From a virus, in the IMG/VR virus record IMGVR_UViG_3300008117_008509, positions 1-64,000 of that record: a stretch of DNA of 64,000 nucleotides; one strand, written 5' to 3'. Position 1 is the first letter of the stretch. Each line of letters opens with the position of its first letter. Positions 27,671 through 36,795 of this stretch are shown here, piece by piece. Below the pieces are notes generated by a model that did no database searches, was not told where the DNA came from, and worked only from the letters and a program-made list of their open reading frames with translations. The position numbers and the translations under genes were made by a program.

Positions 27671-28204
27671 CTATTTTTGGTCTTCTTGTTTAATATTCTG
27701 TGTATTTTTAGTAATTTCTTTCTTTAAATCTTCCATTTTTTTAGTATGTTTAGTTTTAAAGTCTTGTAACTCTTTCATCTTATTGGCTATTTTAGCATCG
27801 TAACTACCCATTCTCGACTTAATATCATTCAATTTAAATGATATACGTTGTTTAATATCAGACCCCTGCGCTAAAGACATTTCACTATTAAAATCATCTA
27901 ATTTAATTTTATCATCTGTTTTATTTTTTTGAATATCAAATATTTCTTTTTGAAGTCTTAATAATTTTGTAAGTTCCGATAAAAACGGATTTTTATCCTT
28001 TTCTTCACCTAATATCTTTTTTAAACCTTCTTCAATTTCTAAATTATTAGAAGTGCTACTATAGAGAGATTCAATTTTAGACTTTTTTTGATTATATTCT
28101 AATAAATTTTGTGACACATCATTTGTCTGTTCCTTTGCAAGTTTAACATCAGGTTTATCAGTGTCTTTAATTTCAATATCTTCAAAGTATTTTAAGTATT
28201 TCAT
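27671..28204 (-). CDS. Coiled-coil protein with capsid-targeting-like N-terminus
   Basis: A 177-residue protein beginning MKYLKYFEDIEIKD, nearly identical at the N-terminus to the NFACT-R (MKYLKYFES) and SET-domain (MKYLKFFEN) proteins of this window. The rest is Lys/Glu/Asp/Gln-rich and predicted to be mostly coiled coil, ending in a very polar tail. Overlaps the preceding 958-residue gene as ATGA. A small internal head or core protein is the most consistent interpretation, by analogy with T4 internal and core proteins. Confidence 0.6.
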   Translation of the reverse strand: MKYLKYFEDIEIKDTDKPDVKLAKEQTNDVSQNLLEYNQKKSKIESLYSSTSNNLEIEEGLKKILGEEKDKNPFLSELTKLLRLQKEIFDIQKNKTDDKIKLDDFNSEMSLAQGSDIKQRISFKLNDIKSRMGSYDAKIANKMKELQDFKTKHTKKMEDLKKEITKNTQNIKQEDQK

Positions 28205-31077
28205 TTTGATTTTGAAATATTTTCATCAGATTTTAGACTTTCTAAAATATTTTTAAAACCAGAGGTTTGGTCAATGGCAACTCTCAATTTAGCCATATCC
28301 GTATTTTTGTAAAGAGTATATGTTTCTTTATCTTTCTCTCCACTCTGTTTAGATAAAAAGTGAATATCTTTAACTGAAATTGTTTTTCCTTTTTCATCAT
28401 TTTTTCCCTTTGAATCAATAGCGTTAATTTCAAATTTTTCTTTTCTTTTAAGTATAAAATCTATTAAATCTTGTTTTTTAATTTTTGTCCCAAATATTCC
28501 AAAGGATTCTTTTTCTAATTTGACCTGGGCTCCATTTTTAATGGAATCTTCTCTACTCACAGTAGGTGATCCTCCCTTAATTTGAGACTTTAAATAAGCA
28601 TTGTGATAGTAAAAAGTTCTTGAATAAGTCAGATAATAGAAATCTTTTTGAAAATCTTGAATATTAAAATAAAATCTAACATCTTCTCCCTTTTCGTTGG
28701 TTGCCTTTATCTGAAAAGACATTCCATCAAATTTACCAGAATTCAATTCATCTTTGACTTCCTCTCTTCTAACAAAAACATACTTCAATTCTTCAATAGC
28801 ATCAGCAATAGGACCAATATCTTCAGTATCTGGATTTCCAGTTCTTGGATCTTTATCACTAACACTCTCATCTTTGATATCAACGTCATCAGTCACTTCA
28901 CCAAAATATTTGTTAAGGTATTTCTTTTGAGTTCCCGCAGTACTACCGGAATCACTAGATTTATATAATTCTTCACCATCTAATAAGTCTAAAATCATCT
29001 GTCTAAGAATAGCACCAGCGTTATCTTTAACTCTATCACCATTTCTTATTGATGTGCCTTTATCAAATACCTCTTCATATTCTTTGAAAACATCAAATAC
29101 ATAATTTTCCCACTTATTAAATAGTCTATTATTTCTATAAGGACCATCTCCTTTTCCCGACATTTCACCAGATGTGTTACCAAAGGCGGTCCATTGATTC
29201 ATAGTAATGGCATTTAATTTACCATCTGTTCTTCCTGAAAAAGGTATAGCATTTTTAGTATGTATTTTATAAGCTCTATTAAATATTCTAAAGATTTCAA
29301 TAATAGGTCCGATTCCTTGAATAACTATTCGACCTTCATTATCTTTTTTATACTCTTTAACTTTCTCTTCAACTTCATCTACATCATCTTGTGAAATTGC
29401 CCAATATTTTAAGTCAAAGTTCTTATTGTAATATTCTCTAATTTGGTCAGATACAGACTTTTTAGTTTCACCTTCACCCTCACCTTCTTCAGCTTCATTT
29501 ATTTTACGAATAAATGAATCATATTTTAGAAGAACTTTTTCATTTTTCTTTACTTCTTCACCTTCTTCTTTCTTAGGCTCTATTTTCTTAATTTGAGATT
29601 TTGTAAGAACTTTCATCGCCTCAACATATTCCTTAAGTGGTTTTCCTAAATCACCTAAACCACCGTAAAGATTTTCACCATCAAATTGCATCGCTCTTTT
29701 AGTAAAGATTGCAATTTTTTGAGACACGTTTATAGTAGTTCCAGTATTATCTAAAACTTCTAGACTCTCTTTATACAGTGGATCTTGAGCCGCATTTAAT
29801 GTATTCTTTTTATCACCAACTAAAAATCGATTAACTTCAAAGAAAAGACTATAAATAACTCTTTTTGCACGAGCTGTAACTTTTTTATCTTTAACAACAG
29901 CTTGTGATGTAACCGCATTTAAGAAATCAGTTGTCACCGAAATGTCTTTATCTTTAGACTCTAAAAATTCACAAGACTTTTTAAGTTTAGCAAAGGCCTG
30001 AGTTAGAAAATCTTCACCGGTTTTGATATTGGCTCTTTCCTGACCACCACCAGCGCCTATTGGCGTTTTACTACCTTCTTTATTACTACCACCTAAAGCA
30101 TCTTCGAATAAGAACATAAAGTCCTCCATTACAAGTACTATTTCAGCTGGTAGCGTTTGAGTATTTTTGTCTTTTCCTGGCTCAAAAAACTCAGCGAATT
30201 TCTTTTTTTCACCTTTATGTGTTACAATTTGATTCTTTGCCAAGATATCTTTTTCTTTTAACTTGAATTTATTTGTTTGTAAATCTGTTGCTATTTTAGT
30301 CAATGTATCACCTTGTTTTGTAACATATGTATGTTTTTTCGAATCAGCTTGAGGTTTTGCATTTATTGTAACTTTTTTATAATAAGCCAAAATAAGAGCA
30401 AGTGACTTTAATGATTTAATCATTGTTGTGTAAATAGGTTTTCCATCAGAACCGGTCTGACCATCAGCTGACTGAGAATCTTCTCCTTGACCATCACCTT
30501 CTCCTTCTTCACCCTCACTGAGTTCTTCTTCTCTTGATCTCCCACCTTCATCATCTTTGAATTGGTCAAGCCATTTTCTAAATTCTTCTAATTTATCCAA
30601 CAACTCTTCTTTTACATCTTGACTTTCTTCATCAACCTGAATTGCATCTATCTCGAAAATTGTTTCATCACAGATATTTTTAATATCACCAACTCTAAGA
30701 CCATCTTCGACTGCTTGAGTCAAAGCTCTCAGAAGAGTTGCTATTTTCATTCTAGATATTCTAGAACCTGTTTCAGAATCTTCATTTGAAATTTCTTCAA
30801 TAGATGTTTGCATTATATAATTGAAATGATTCTTCAATCTTCTACCTTGAATATCTATTCTAAGAGCGTTTGCATTTTCTTGAACTTTTCTTAATGTGGA
30901 GTTTATAAGTCTTCCCAATAAAGAGTCTCCCCAGTTAATCTCGTTACCTAATGGCCCAGTATTTGGACTACTTTCATAAACTTTCTGCAAATTTTTATAA
31001 AAGAGTTCTTCTTGTTGTTTTTCTCTAATCTGAGACCTTTTTTGTAAGTAATTATCTTTGTGATTTAAATACTTCAT
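28201..31077 (-). CDS. Large LysM-containing protein, candidate internal virion protein
   Basis: Start placed at the ATG at 31077 (958 residues), which gives MKYLNHKDNYLQKRSQ and sits behind a TTAATATATAG element at 31100; the longer frame to 31125 would place the start upstream of that element. Visible parts: a helical N-terminal region, an acidic low-complexity stretch (EELSEGEEGEGDGQGEDSQ), a LysM-like module (HTYVTKQGDTLTKIATDL... KDILAKNQ) at about residues 245-285, and long charged helical regions afterwards. LysM binds peptidoglycan, so the protein may contact the cell wall during DNA entry. Coupled by ATGA to the small coiled-coil gene that follows. Confidence 0.6.
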   Translation of the reverse strand: MKYLNHKDNYLQKRSQIREKQQEELFYKNLQKVYESSPNTGPLGNEINWGDSLLGRLINSTLRKVQENANALRIDIQGRRLKNHFNYIMQTSIEEISNEDSETGSRISRMKIATLLRALTQAVEDGLRVGDIKNICDETIFEIDAIQVDEESQDVKEELLDKLEEFRKWLDQFKDDEGGRSREEELSEGEEGEGDGQGEDSQSADGQTGSDGKPIYTTMIKSLKSLALILAYYKKVTINAKPQADSKKHTYVTKQGDTLTKIATDLQTNKFKLKEKDILAKNQIVTHKGEKKKFAEFFEPGKDKNTQTLPAEIVLVMEDFMFLFEDALGGSNKEGSKTPIGAGGGQERANIKTGEDFLTQAFAKLKKSCEFLESKDKDISVTTDFLNAVTSQAVVKDKKVTARAKRVIYSLFFEVNRFLVGDKKNTLNAAQDPLYKESLEVLDNTGTTINVSQKIAIFTKRAMQFDGENLYGGLGDLGKPLKEYVEAMKVLTKSQIKKIEPKKEEGEEVKKNEKVLLKYDSFIRKINEAEEGEGEGETKKSVSDQIREYYNKNFDLKYWAISQDDVDEVEEKVKEYKKDNEGRIVIQGIGPIIEIFRIFNRAYKIHTKNAIPFSGRTDGKLNAITMNQWTAFGNTSGEMSGKGDGPYRNNRLFNKWENYVFDVFKEYEEVFDKGTSIRNGDRVKDNAGAILRQMILDLLDGEELYKSSDSGSTAGTQKKYLNKYFGEVTDDVDIKDESVSDKDPRTGNPDTEDIGPIADAIEELKYVFVRREEVKDELNSGKFDGMSFQIKATNEKGEDVRFYFNIQDFQKDFYYLTYSRTFYYHNAYLKSQIKGGSPTVSREDSIKNGAQVKLEKESFGIFGTKIKKQDLIDFILKRKEKFEINAIDSKGKNDEKGKTISVKDIHFLSKQSGEKDKETYTLYKNTDMAKLRVAIDQTSGFKNILESLKSDENISKSK

Positions 31078-31099
31078 GTTAAAGTAAAATATATTTTTT

Positions 31100-31110
31100 C
31101 TATATATTAA
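31100..31110 (-). promoter_or_regulatory. Late-promoter-like element TTAATATATAG
   Basis: Exact TTAATATATAG on the minus strand, 22 bases before the ATG at 31077. Confidence 0.55.
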
Positions 31111-31150
31111 GATTAAATTGCTCAATTTTTACTTTATTTAATAAATAAAT

Positions 31151-31180
31151 TTGTCACTTCTAATTTTTTTATTATATTTG
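31151..31180 (+). promoter_or_regulatory. Bacteroidetes-type sigma-70 promoter
   Basis: TTG at 31151-31153, a 19-base spacer, then TATATTTG at 31173-31180. This fits the Bacteroidetes vegetative promoter consensus (TTG, about 19 bases, TAnnTTTG). It lies 29 bases before the ATG at 31210, so that gene is probably expressed early by host RNA polymerase, unlike the TTAATATATA-preceded genes. Confidence 0.65.
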
Positions 31181-31209
31181 TATAAATAATCACTACAAAA
31201 AACAAAAAA

Positions 31210-31653
31210 ATGAAAAACATCATCTGCGTTGATTTAACTAAATACAATCAGTCACAATTGTCAAAAATATCAGACATTATCGGTATAGTAGATGGGTCTC
31301 TTCAATCTTCAAAAAAAGAAGGTGTTAAGAAAGTTTTTTTCGATAAAGAAAAAAACTTATTCATCGGTGAAATAATTAAAGAAACATCTAATTACCTATA
31401 TTCTTACAAAGGTCTTATACTCACAACAGAATATTCTTATCTTTCAAAAAAAGAAAAAGAAAATCTTATCAAAATGTCAGGAACTAATTTTGATAGTAAA
31501 AACTCAGTTGTCAAAGTTCAAAACACTAAATCCGAATCAACGATTTCTGTAAAACTTGAGGTAGATGCTATTTTAGAAAAAATATTCAATTTTGGAATTA
31601 ATTCTTTGACAAAATCTGAAAAAGAGTTTTTGGACAAAGAGTCTCAGAAATAA
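31210..31653 (+). CDS. Hypothetical early protein
   Basis: A 147-residue protein, Lys/Ser-rich, with alternating beta and helical segments (IICVDLTKYNQSQLSKISDIIGIV near the N-terminus). No family recognised. It is the only protein gene in the window with a clear host-type promoter (31151-31180), and it is closed by its own terminator at 31659, so it is a single-gene transcription unit. Such isolated early units often encode host-takeover proteins, but nothing in the sequence shows that directly. Confidence 0.65.
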   Translation: MKNIICVDLTKYNQSQLSKISDIIGIVDGSLQSSKKEGVKKVFFDKEKNLFIGEIIKETSNYLYSYKGLILTTEYSYLSKKEKENLIKMSGTNFDSKNSVVKVQNTKSESTISVKLEVDAILEKIFNFGINSLTKSEKEFLDKESQK

Positions 31654-31658
31654 TGTAA

Positions 31659-31690
31659 AAAACCGACAAAATTTGTCGGTTTTATTTTTT
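31659..31690 (+). terminator. Rho-independent terminator
   Basis: AACCGACAAAATTTGTCGGTT hairpin followed by a T-rich tract, directly after the early gene. Confidence 0.85.
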
Positions 31691-31800
31691 TAAAATTATT
31701 TTTTTTGAAATTTTATTAAATTTTTTAAAAAATCCGCCTTTTCAAATATTAATGAAAAAAAGTTCTAATATATAACCATGTAAATTGAACTTTTTTAAAG

Positions 31801-32082
31801 ATGGAAATTTTAGAACTTAAGTATAATGATAGAATTTATACTAACAAACGTGACATAATCAATACACTTAAATCAAATGAATTTTATTGGTTAATTGACT
31901 CAGAGATTGCAGATGCTGTCATTGAGATAAAAAATAATACACTTATATGGCATGATGGTATATTTATGACTGGAGACTGGCACTATGGAATATTCAAAAA
32001 TGGTGAATTTTACGGTAACTGGGAAAACGGAATATGGGAAAGCGGTTTATTTAAAGGCAATTGGAAAAGCGGATTAAAATAA
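31801..32082 (+). CDS. MORN-like repeat protein
   Basis: A 93-residue protein. After a 45-residue N-terminal part, it carries short tandem units of the type G-x-W-x-x-G-x-F/W-x-x-G (DWHYGIFKNGEFYGNWENG, then IWESGLFKGNWKSG), which form a flat beta-hairpin stack as in MORN repeats. It follows a CTAATATATAA box at about 31770. Likely an interaction module; partner unknown. Confidence 0.6.
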   Translation: MEILELKYNDRIYTNKRDIINTLKSNEFYWLIDSEIADAVIEIKNNTLIWHDGIFMTGDWHYGIFKNGEFYGNWENGIWESGLFKGNWKSGLK

Positions 32083-32099
32083 AAAATAATCACACTACT

Positions 32100-32552
32100 A
32101 TGAAAAAGAGAAAACTTTTAATTGATTCAGAAATATCTGAATCTATTTTTAAAGATGAAAAAACAAAAATAAATAAAATAGACGGAGAGTGGTATTTTGA
32201 AATTGGAAGAGAAGTTACATCAGACTTAGCAGAAGCAGTAACTTTAATGATGAGACTTTATGATTCTAAAGATGAAATTTGGAATTTGGAAATTAAAACA
32301 AAGTCAGAATCTATTACACCAGAAAAATGTTTATTCTGGCTTACTGGTGGTAAAAATGAATGGTCGTCTTGTGAAAATTACATCATTAATTGGTCAAAGT
32401 GTCATTTAGATTTTCAGGAAGAATTTGGAATATTGATTATAAATATTGTAAAAAGGTCAAAAAATTTAGGTGATATTAGAAAACATTTTTTAAAATATTT
32501 GAACTTAGCCATTCTATACGATTTTGCATTAAGTAAAGGATTTATCAACTAA
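32100..32552 (+). CDS. Hypothetical protein
   Basis: About 150 residues from the ATG at 32100; the earlier start at 32061 would overlap the preceding gene by 22 bases and is less likely. The N-terminal LLIDSEISESIF and a Trp-containing middle (NEWSSCENYIINWSKCHLDF) are notable; no family recognised. Ends at a strong hairpin. Shares a transcription unit with the MORN-like gene, 17 bases apart. Confidence 0.55.
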   Translation: MKKRKLLIDSEISESIFKDEKTKINKIDGEWYFEIGREVTSDLAEAVTLMMRLYDSKDEIWNLEIKTKSESITPEKCLFWLTGGKNEWSSCENYIINWSKCHLDFQEEFGILIINIVKRSKNLGDIRKHFLKYLNLAILYDFALSKGFIN

Positions 32553-32557
32553 CTTTT

Positions 32558-32589
32558 AAAACCCATCAATTTGATGGGTTTTGTTTTTT
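32558..32589 (+). terminator. Rho-independent terminator
   Basis: AAAACCCATCAATTTGATGGGTTTTGTTTTTT: 9-10 bp stem plus T tract, 6 bases after the stop at 32552. Confidence 0.87.
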
Positions 32590-32597
32590 ATATATAG
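32589..32597 (+). promoter_or_regulatory. TATATATAG late-promoter-like box
   Basis: TATATATAG starting at the end of the terminator T tract and 4 bases before the ATG at 32601; a shorter match to the TTAATATATAG element. Confidence 0.4.
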
Positions 32598-32600
32598 TCT

Positions 32601-32858
32601 ATGGAAGAATTTGAAAAAATTTGTAAGAATCCCTGGTGTAAAGGATTGTTTAGATACAATGAAACTCATTTTATAAAAAAAGAAGACGGTACCTTAGAAC
32701 ATCCAAAAACTTGTCATAAATGTAATAGCTTTTCAAATGATTTAAGTGGTGGTGTTGAATGGAACGACAAAACTTATGAAGAAAGAGAAGACGAATGTTT
32801 TTATCCAGGATCTTCAATTTATTCATATAAATATAAAATTACTCAATATAGACAATGA
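32601..32858 (+). CDS. Small zinc-binding protein
   Basis: An 85-residue protein with two Cys pairs, ICKNPWCKGLF at residues 7-17 and KTCHKCNSF at about 37-45, which together form a plausible treble-clef or zinc-ribbon site (C-x4-C ... C-x2-C). The C-terminus is Tyr-rich. The next gene starts 4 bases inside its end (ATGA), so they are translationally coupled. Function unknown. Confidence 0.6.
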   Translation: MEEFEKICKNPWCKGLFRYNETHFIKKEDGTLEHPKTCHKCNSFSNDLSGGVEWNDKTYEEREDECFYPGSSIYSYKYKITQYRQ

Positions 32859-33727
32859 CAGCTCATTTTTTTGATATCAATTCAGTTATTCAATCACATG
32901 CTGAGGTTTGGATTGTTTCGAAATCCGAGCCTAATAAACCAATACTTAAAGTTTCTCAGTCAGATTTTAATTTGATTAAGAAAGGAATATTCAAAAAACA
33001 CGAACAACAAATAAAAATAAATGGTCAAAGTTATTGGATAGACGAACAAACTATGAATAAATTAAAAATTAGATGTAAAAATCTAAAAGTTAATATAAAT
33101 AACCTTCACTTTTCAATGCAAGAATTTATGAATCCAGAATTAATCAGTAACATTAACTTTAAAATCTGGAATGAACACTTTATTCATTTAAGAAACTCAC
33201 AAGATGATATTTATATAATCTGCTCTAAAAACAACAAAAGAAACTATGAGTCACTAATTGACAAATTAGAGGAAGATATGAGAAATATCGGAATACAAAT
33301 AAAAGACTATTATTTTATTTCAGAGACTTTTTATAATAGAGATCAGGACGATATATCTCATAAAAAATGTAGGCTTATATTACAACACATCGTTGGATTG
33401 AAAACAGATATCGATAAATTTACAGAAGAAGAAATTACCAAATACGATAAAATAATATTTTATGATGACGAAATTGAGTCAATTGATTTAATCAATAACT
33501 CAAATACTTTATTAAAATTTCTTTATGGTAATTCAGAAAAAAATGTTCAAAGTAATATCAAAGAAATTCTAAAATCTTATCCAGTAGTTGAGACAAATCT
33601 TGTTACATTCAATAAAGTAAATATATTTGTAAAAAAGGAAATAAAAATTGAATTAGATAAAATTTTTAAGACTTTTGAAAGTTTTAGTCTTTTTTACCAG
33701 AATCTTTATTTAACATCGCGGTCTTAA
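32855..33727 (+). CDS. HAD-like hypothetical protein
   Basis: A 290-residue protein. The segments DDIYIICSKNNKRNYESLIDKL, KDYYFISETFYNR and YDKIIFYDDEIESI follow the order of HAD-phosphatase motifs II to IV (Ser/Thr-x-N after a strand; Lys; DD). The N-terminal HFFDINSVI may be a degenerate motif I, since the usual DxDxT is reduced to D-x-N. It may therefore be a binding rather than a catalytic protein. The last 44 bases overlap, tail to tail, the coding region of the minus-strand gene at 33684. Confidence 0.45.
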   Translation: MTAHFFDINSVIQSHAEVWIVSKSEPNKPILKVSQSDFNLIKKGIFKKHEQQIKINGQSYWIDEQTMNKLKIRCKNLKVNINNLHFSMQEFMNPELISNINFKIWNEHFIHLRNSQDDIYIICSKNNKRNYESLIDKLEEDMRNIGIQIKDYYFISETFYNRDQDDISHKKCRLILQHIVGLKTDIDKFTEEEITKYDKIIFYDDEIESIDLINNSNTLLKFLYGNSEKNVQSNIKEILKSYPVVETNLVTFNKVNIFVKKEIKIELDKIFKTFESFSLFYQNLYLTSRS

Positions 33728-34313
33728 TAAGTTCATTTAGTTTTCTATTATCCATAATCTCACCATCAGTATTTGTACTCTCAGACAACTCTTCGTTGTT
33801 TTTTATATCTGGATTTTCAATTTCATTGAATCCCATATCCTTTCTCAATGTTTTCCAAAACTTTTCAAAATCAGTTCTTTGACCCATTAAAAATTTAGAG
33901 TTCTCTCTTATTTGACCAATAGTCTGATTAACTACTTCATGCATTCTAGCAGAATTATCACCATTATCAACTTGTCTTAATTGAGAAAGGAAGTTTTTTC
34001 TAGTCATTTTTTGTAGAAAAAGACCTTCAGCATAAACCATAGCATCCTCTTTCATTTTGTTTTTGATGTAAGGGTGTTCTTTTAATTGAGGAATATCACT
34101 TAAATAAAGATCAACTAAAGACTCTAATACATCCATAGATTGTTGTGATGAAACTGTTAAGTCTGAATCATAGTCATATATTTCAATTTCACCTAAATCA
34201 GGTAAATCTTCTGGCTTAGCTAAGTGTTTTGATATATCAAAATCACCACCCTCTGACTGAATCTGTTCAAATTCATCTTTCAATCTATTTCTTTCGTTTT
34301 CTGATTTCGACAT
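33684..34313 (-). CDS. Candidate terminase small subunit or packaging-associated protein
   Basis: A 209-residue, mostly helical, acidic protein (VLESLVDLYLSDIPQLKEHPYIKNKM, then long helices to a Lys-rich end). It is divergently transcribed from the terminase large subunit with 44 bases between the starts. Position and size (T4 gp16 has 164 residues) make a small terminase plausible, but no helix-turn-helix motif is recognised, so the call rests on context. Confidence 0.4.
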   Translation of the reverse strand: MSKSENERNRLKDEFEQIQSEGGDFDISKHLAKPEDLPDLGEIEIYDYDSDLTVSSQQSMDVLESLVDLYLSDIPQLKEHPYIKNKMKEDAMVYAEGLFLQKMTRKNFLSQLRQVDNGDNSARMHEVVNQTIGQIRENSKFLMGQRTDFEKFWKTLRKDMGFNEIENPDIKNNEELSESTNTDGEIMDNRKLNELIKTAMLNKDSGKKD

Positions 34314-34357
34314 AGAAGCGGTTTTTTACGATATATATAATAAAACGGTCTTTCCGT

Positions 34358-36499
34358 ATGACTAATATTAGAGAAGAAAAAGAAAAACAGATGATATTTA
34401 CTACCAAATTGGTAGATGAATCAACTGATAAGATAAATGACGGTGTTGTTTTAAAACGATATCAAAATCCATGGCTAAAAAGTGAAGTAGGTCTAAGAAG
34501 ATCGGGAGTAACTTTCAGAATGACTCCCGATGAACAACAAGAGTATGTAAGATGTGCAATAGATGTTCATTACTTTGTTGAAAAATATTGTAAAGTTAAA
34601 AGAGAAGATGGTTCAATTGGAAATATTTTCCTAAGAGATTATCAGAAAGATATATTAGATAACTTTGTAAATAGTAGATTTAATATACTTATGGCCTCTC
34701 GACAAGTAGGAAAAACAGTCTCTTCTTCAATTTTTATGTTACATAAAATTCTTTTTGATAATGATAAAAACATAATGATTGTTGCAAACAAAGGAGATAC
34801 AGCTGTAGAAATCGTCGATAAAATAAAATCAATTTATACATTGCTTCCATTCTTCTTAAAACCAGGTATAAAAACTTGGAATCAAAAGTCACTAACATTT
34901 GAGAATGGATGTAGAATAAAAACATCAGCTAGAACAAAAACTCCAGCAATCGGTTTCACCATTGACGTTCTTTATTTAGATGAGTTTGCTCATATTCCTT
35001 CGAATATCATCGAACCATATTATACCGCTGCTTTCCCAACTACAGCTGCTGTACAAAACTCAAAAATTATAATTACTTCCACTCCTAATGGTATGAATCT
35101 ATTTCATAAACTTTTAACAGACGCTGAAAGACCAGAGGGAGATCCATTAAGGAATAACTATAAAGCAATGAGAGTCTATTGGTATCAAGTACCTGGTAGA
35201 TTTGTAACATATTTAAGACTAAACTCACATAAGCTATATGAACATGGATTAACAAAAGAGGAGATTTTTGAAATTTGCAGAGAAAGATGGGAAAATAAAA
35301 CAAAAATTGAAATAGGATATAACTCTGACTTACAAAAAGATGTAATTCATATCTATAATAATGAAAATTGCTCTGATGAAGATGTCAAATCAATGACATT
35401 TATAGATAACAAAGGATTTGAAGTTCCTATTAGATTTTTAGCGGAAGTGACCACTTGGAAAGAAGAAGCAATAAAAGACATTGGAGGAGAAGACGCATTT
35501 AATCAAGAATACGGTCTAAGGTTTATAAATGCTTCAAAATCACTATTAAATGAAGGAATAATAGATGAGCTACTTAGAAACAAAAAGAACTATGAATTTG
35601 AAGAAATTTACGAATTTGATAAAAAAATAAAATTTAGTTATAGAGATTTGAAATGGGTAGATGATGATAATATATTCTTACCAGTAAGAAGAAAAGAATA
35701 TAAAATAGTTATATCAGTGGATATATCCGAAGGTTTAGGTCAAGACTACTCAGTGATAAATATTTTTAAAATAAGCGAAAAGACTAAAGAAACAATAGAA
35801 TCTCAAAAAGATTCTTATAAATCCATAGTTGATTTCTTTAGACTTGAACAAGTAGGAATTTTCAGAAGCAATCTAGTATCAGTAAAACAATTATCCGAGT
35901 TCTTATACATTTTGGCATTTGAATATCTAAATCCTGAAAATGTAAAAATAGTTCTTGAATTAAATAACTATGGAAACACCCTTTTAGCTGAAATGCCTCA
36001 CGTTTTTGATGGAAATAATAACTACGGATCATCTATCTTTGTAAGATATAAACATAGAGCGGATTCGACAGAAGAAAAAATTGGACTCAAAGTTGGTGAA
36101 AATAAGAATCTTTTGGTGAAAGATTACCAAGATTTAATGTATGCTAAATCATTTGCTATCAATAACGAGGATACTATAAGAGAAATTACAACATTTGTTA
36201 AACACATAACAACAGCTGGTAACGTGAGATACGCAGCAGACGTTGGACATGATGATACAGTAATGACTATAGTAAATGCTACTACAGTTTTTCAAAAAAA
36301 TGAGTTTAAGGAAATGGTTGAAGAATATTCTAACAAACAATTAGATAAAGAAATGCTATCATATATTAAAGAATGTATGAATAGACTTGACTATGTTGAG
36401 GGTGTTGATTACGGACAAGTATTGAGAATTAGAAGACAAAATCAAAATCAAAGAAATATGAACAAAAACTCAGGAATTAACTGGTTTGGTAAAAATTAA
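34358..36499 (+). CDS. Terminase large subunit (T4 gp17-like)
   Basis: A 713-residue packaging ATPase-nuclease (T4 gp17 has 610). ATPase motifs: Walker A ASRQVGKTVSS at about residues 113-123, Walker B VLYLDEFAH at about 204-212, and coupling motif IITSTPNG at about 233-240. RNase H-like nuclease start: VISVDISEGLGQDYSV at about 450-465, with the second acidic block near YAADVGHDDTVM. It cuts concatemeric DNA and pumps it through the portal (60154-61881). Its stop overlaps the ClpS gene by 4 bases, tail to tail. Confidence 0.95.
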   Translation: MTNIREEKEKQMIFTTKLVDESTDKINDGVVLKRYQNPWLKSEVGLRRSGVTFRMTPDEQQEYVRCAIDVHYFVEKYCKVKREDGSIGNIFLRDYQKDILDNFVNSRFNILMASRQVGKTVSSSIFMLHKILFDNDKNIMIVANKGDTAVEIVDKIKSIYTLLPFFLKPGIKTWNQKSLTFENGCRIKTSARTKTPAIGFTIDVLYLDEFAHIPSNIIEPYYTAAFPTTAAVQNSKIIITSTPNGMNLFHKLLTDAERPEGDPLRNNYKAMRVYWYQVPGRFVTYLRLNSHKLYEHGLTKEEIFEICRERWENKTKIEIGYNSDLQKDVIHIYNNENCSDEDVKSMTFIDNKGFEVPIRFLAEVTTWKEEAIKDIGGEDAFNQEYGLRFINASKSLLNEGIIDELLRNKKNYEFEEIYEFDKKIKFSYRDLKWVDDDNIFLPVRRKEYKIVISVDISEGLGQDYSVINIFKISEKTKETIESQKDSYKSIVDFFRLEQVGIFRSNLVSVKQLSEFLYILAFEYLNPENVKIVLELNNYGNTLLAEMPHVFDGNNNYGSSIFVRYKHRADSTEEKIGLKVGENKNLLVKDYQDLMYAKSFAINNEDTIREITTFVKHITTAGNVRYAADVGHDDTVMTIVNATTVFQKNEFKEMVEEYSNKQLDKEMLSYIKECMNRLDYVEGVDYGQVLRIRRQNQNQRNMNKNSGINWFGKN

Positions 36500-36780
36500 C
36501 CATTTTCTTCCATTGTTACAGACAATCCAGAATTTTGTAATTTTTCTTTCATAGAAGAAATTGTATCAAAATCTCCGTATTTTACATCACATTTTCCTTT
36601 AAAATGGACAATATGAGCACATTGATTTGCTTGCTCAAATTCGTGACCACAGTATTTCATAAGACAATTGATTACATGATCAAACGTATTATGATCATCA
36701 TTATGAAGGTCTAATCGATAAGGTTTAGAAAGTAATTCTTTTACTTTACTTTGTGTTTTCTTTTTTGTAATTGTTGCCAT
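36496..36780 (-). CDS. clpS: ClpS-like N-degron adaptor
   Basis: A 94-residue protein matching ClpS along its length: YRLDLHNDDHNTFDHVI (the conserved N-D-D-x-x-T loop that lines the N-degron pocket), CLMKYCGHEFEQANQCAHI, and HFKGKCDVKYGDFD. The pattern is closest to the Bacteroidetes form (xLHNDDxNTFDxVI...YCGH). ClpS delivers proteins with N-terminal bulky residues to ClpAP/ClpCP and blocks some SsrA-tagged substrates. A phage copy could redirect host proteolysis. Only a short N-terminal extension (KKKTQSKVKELLSK) precedes the core. Follows the HAD phosphatase gene by 15 bases. Confidence 0.88.
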   Translation of the reverse strand: MATITKKKTQSKVKELLSKPYRLDLHNDDHNTFDHVINCLMKYCGHEFEQANQCAHIVHFKGKCDVKYGDFDTISSMKEKLQNSGLSVTMEENG

Positions 36781-36795
36781 ATAAGTAATATTATT

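Noticed and set aside
31078-31125. Upstream start for the LysM-containing protein at 31125
   Set aside because: It lies upstream of the TTAATATATAG element, and the ATG at 31077 restores the shared MKYL leader.
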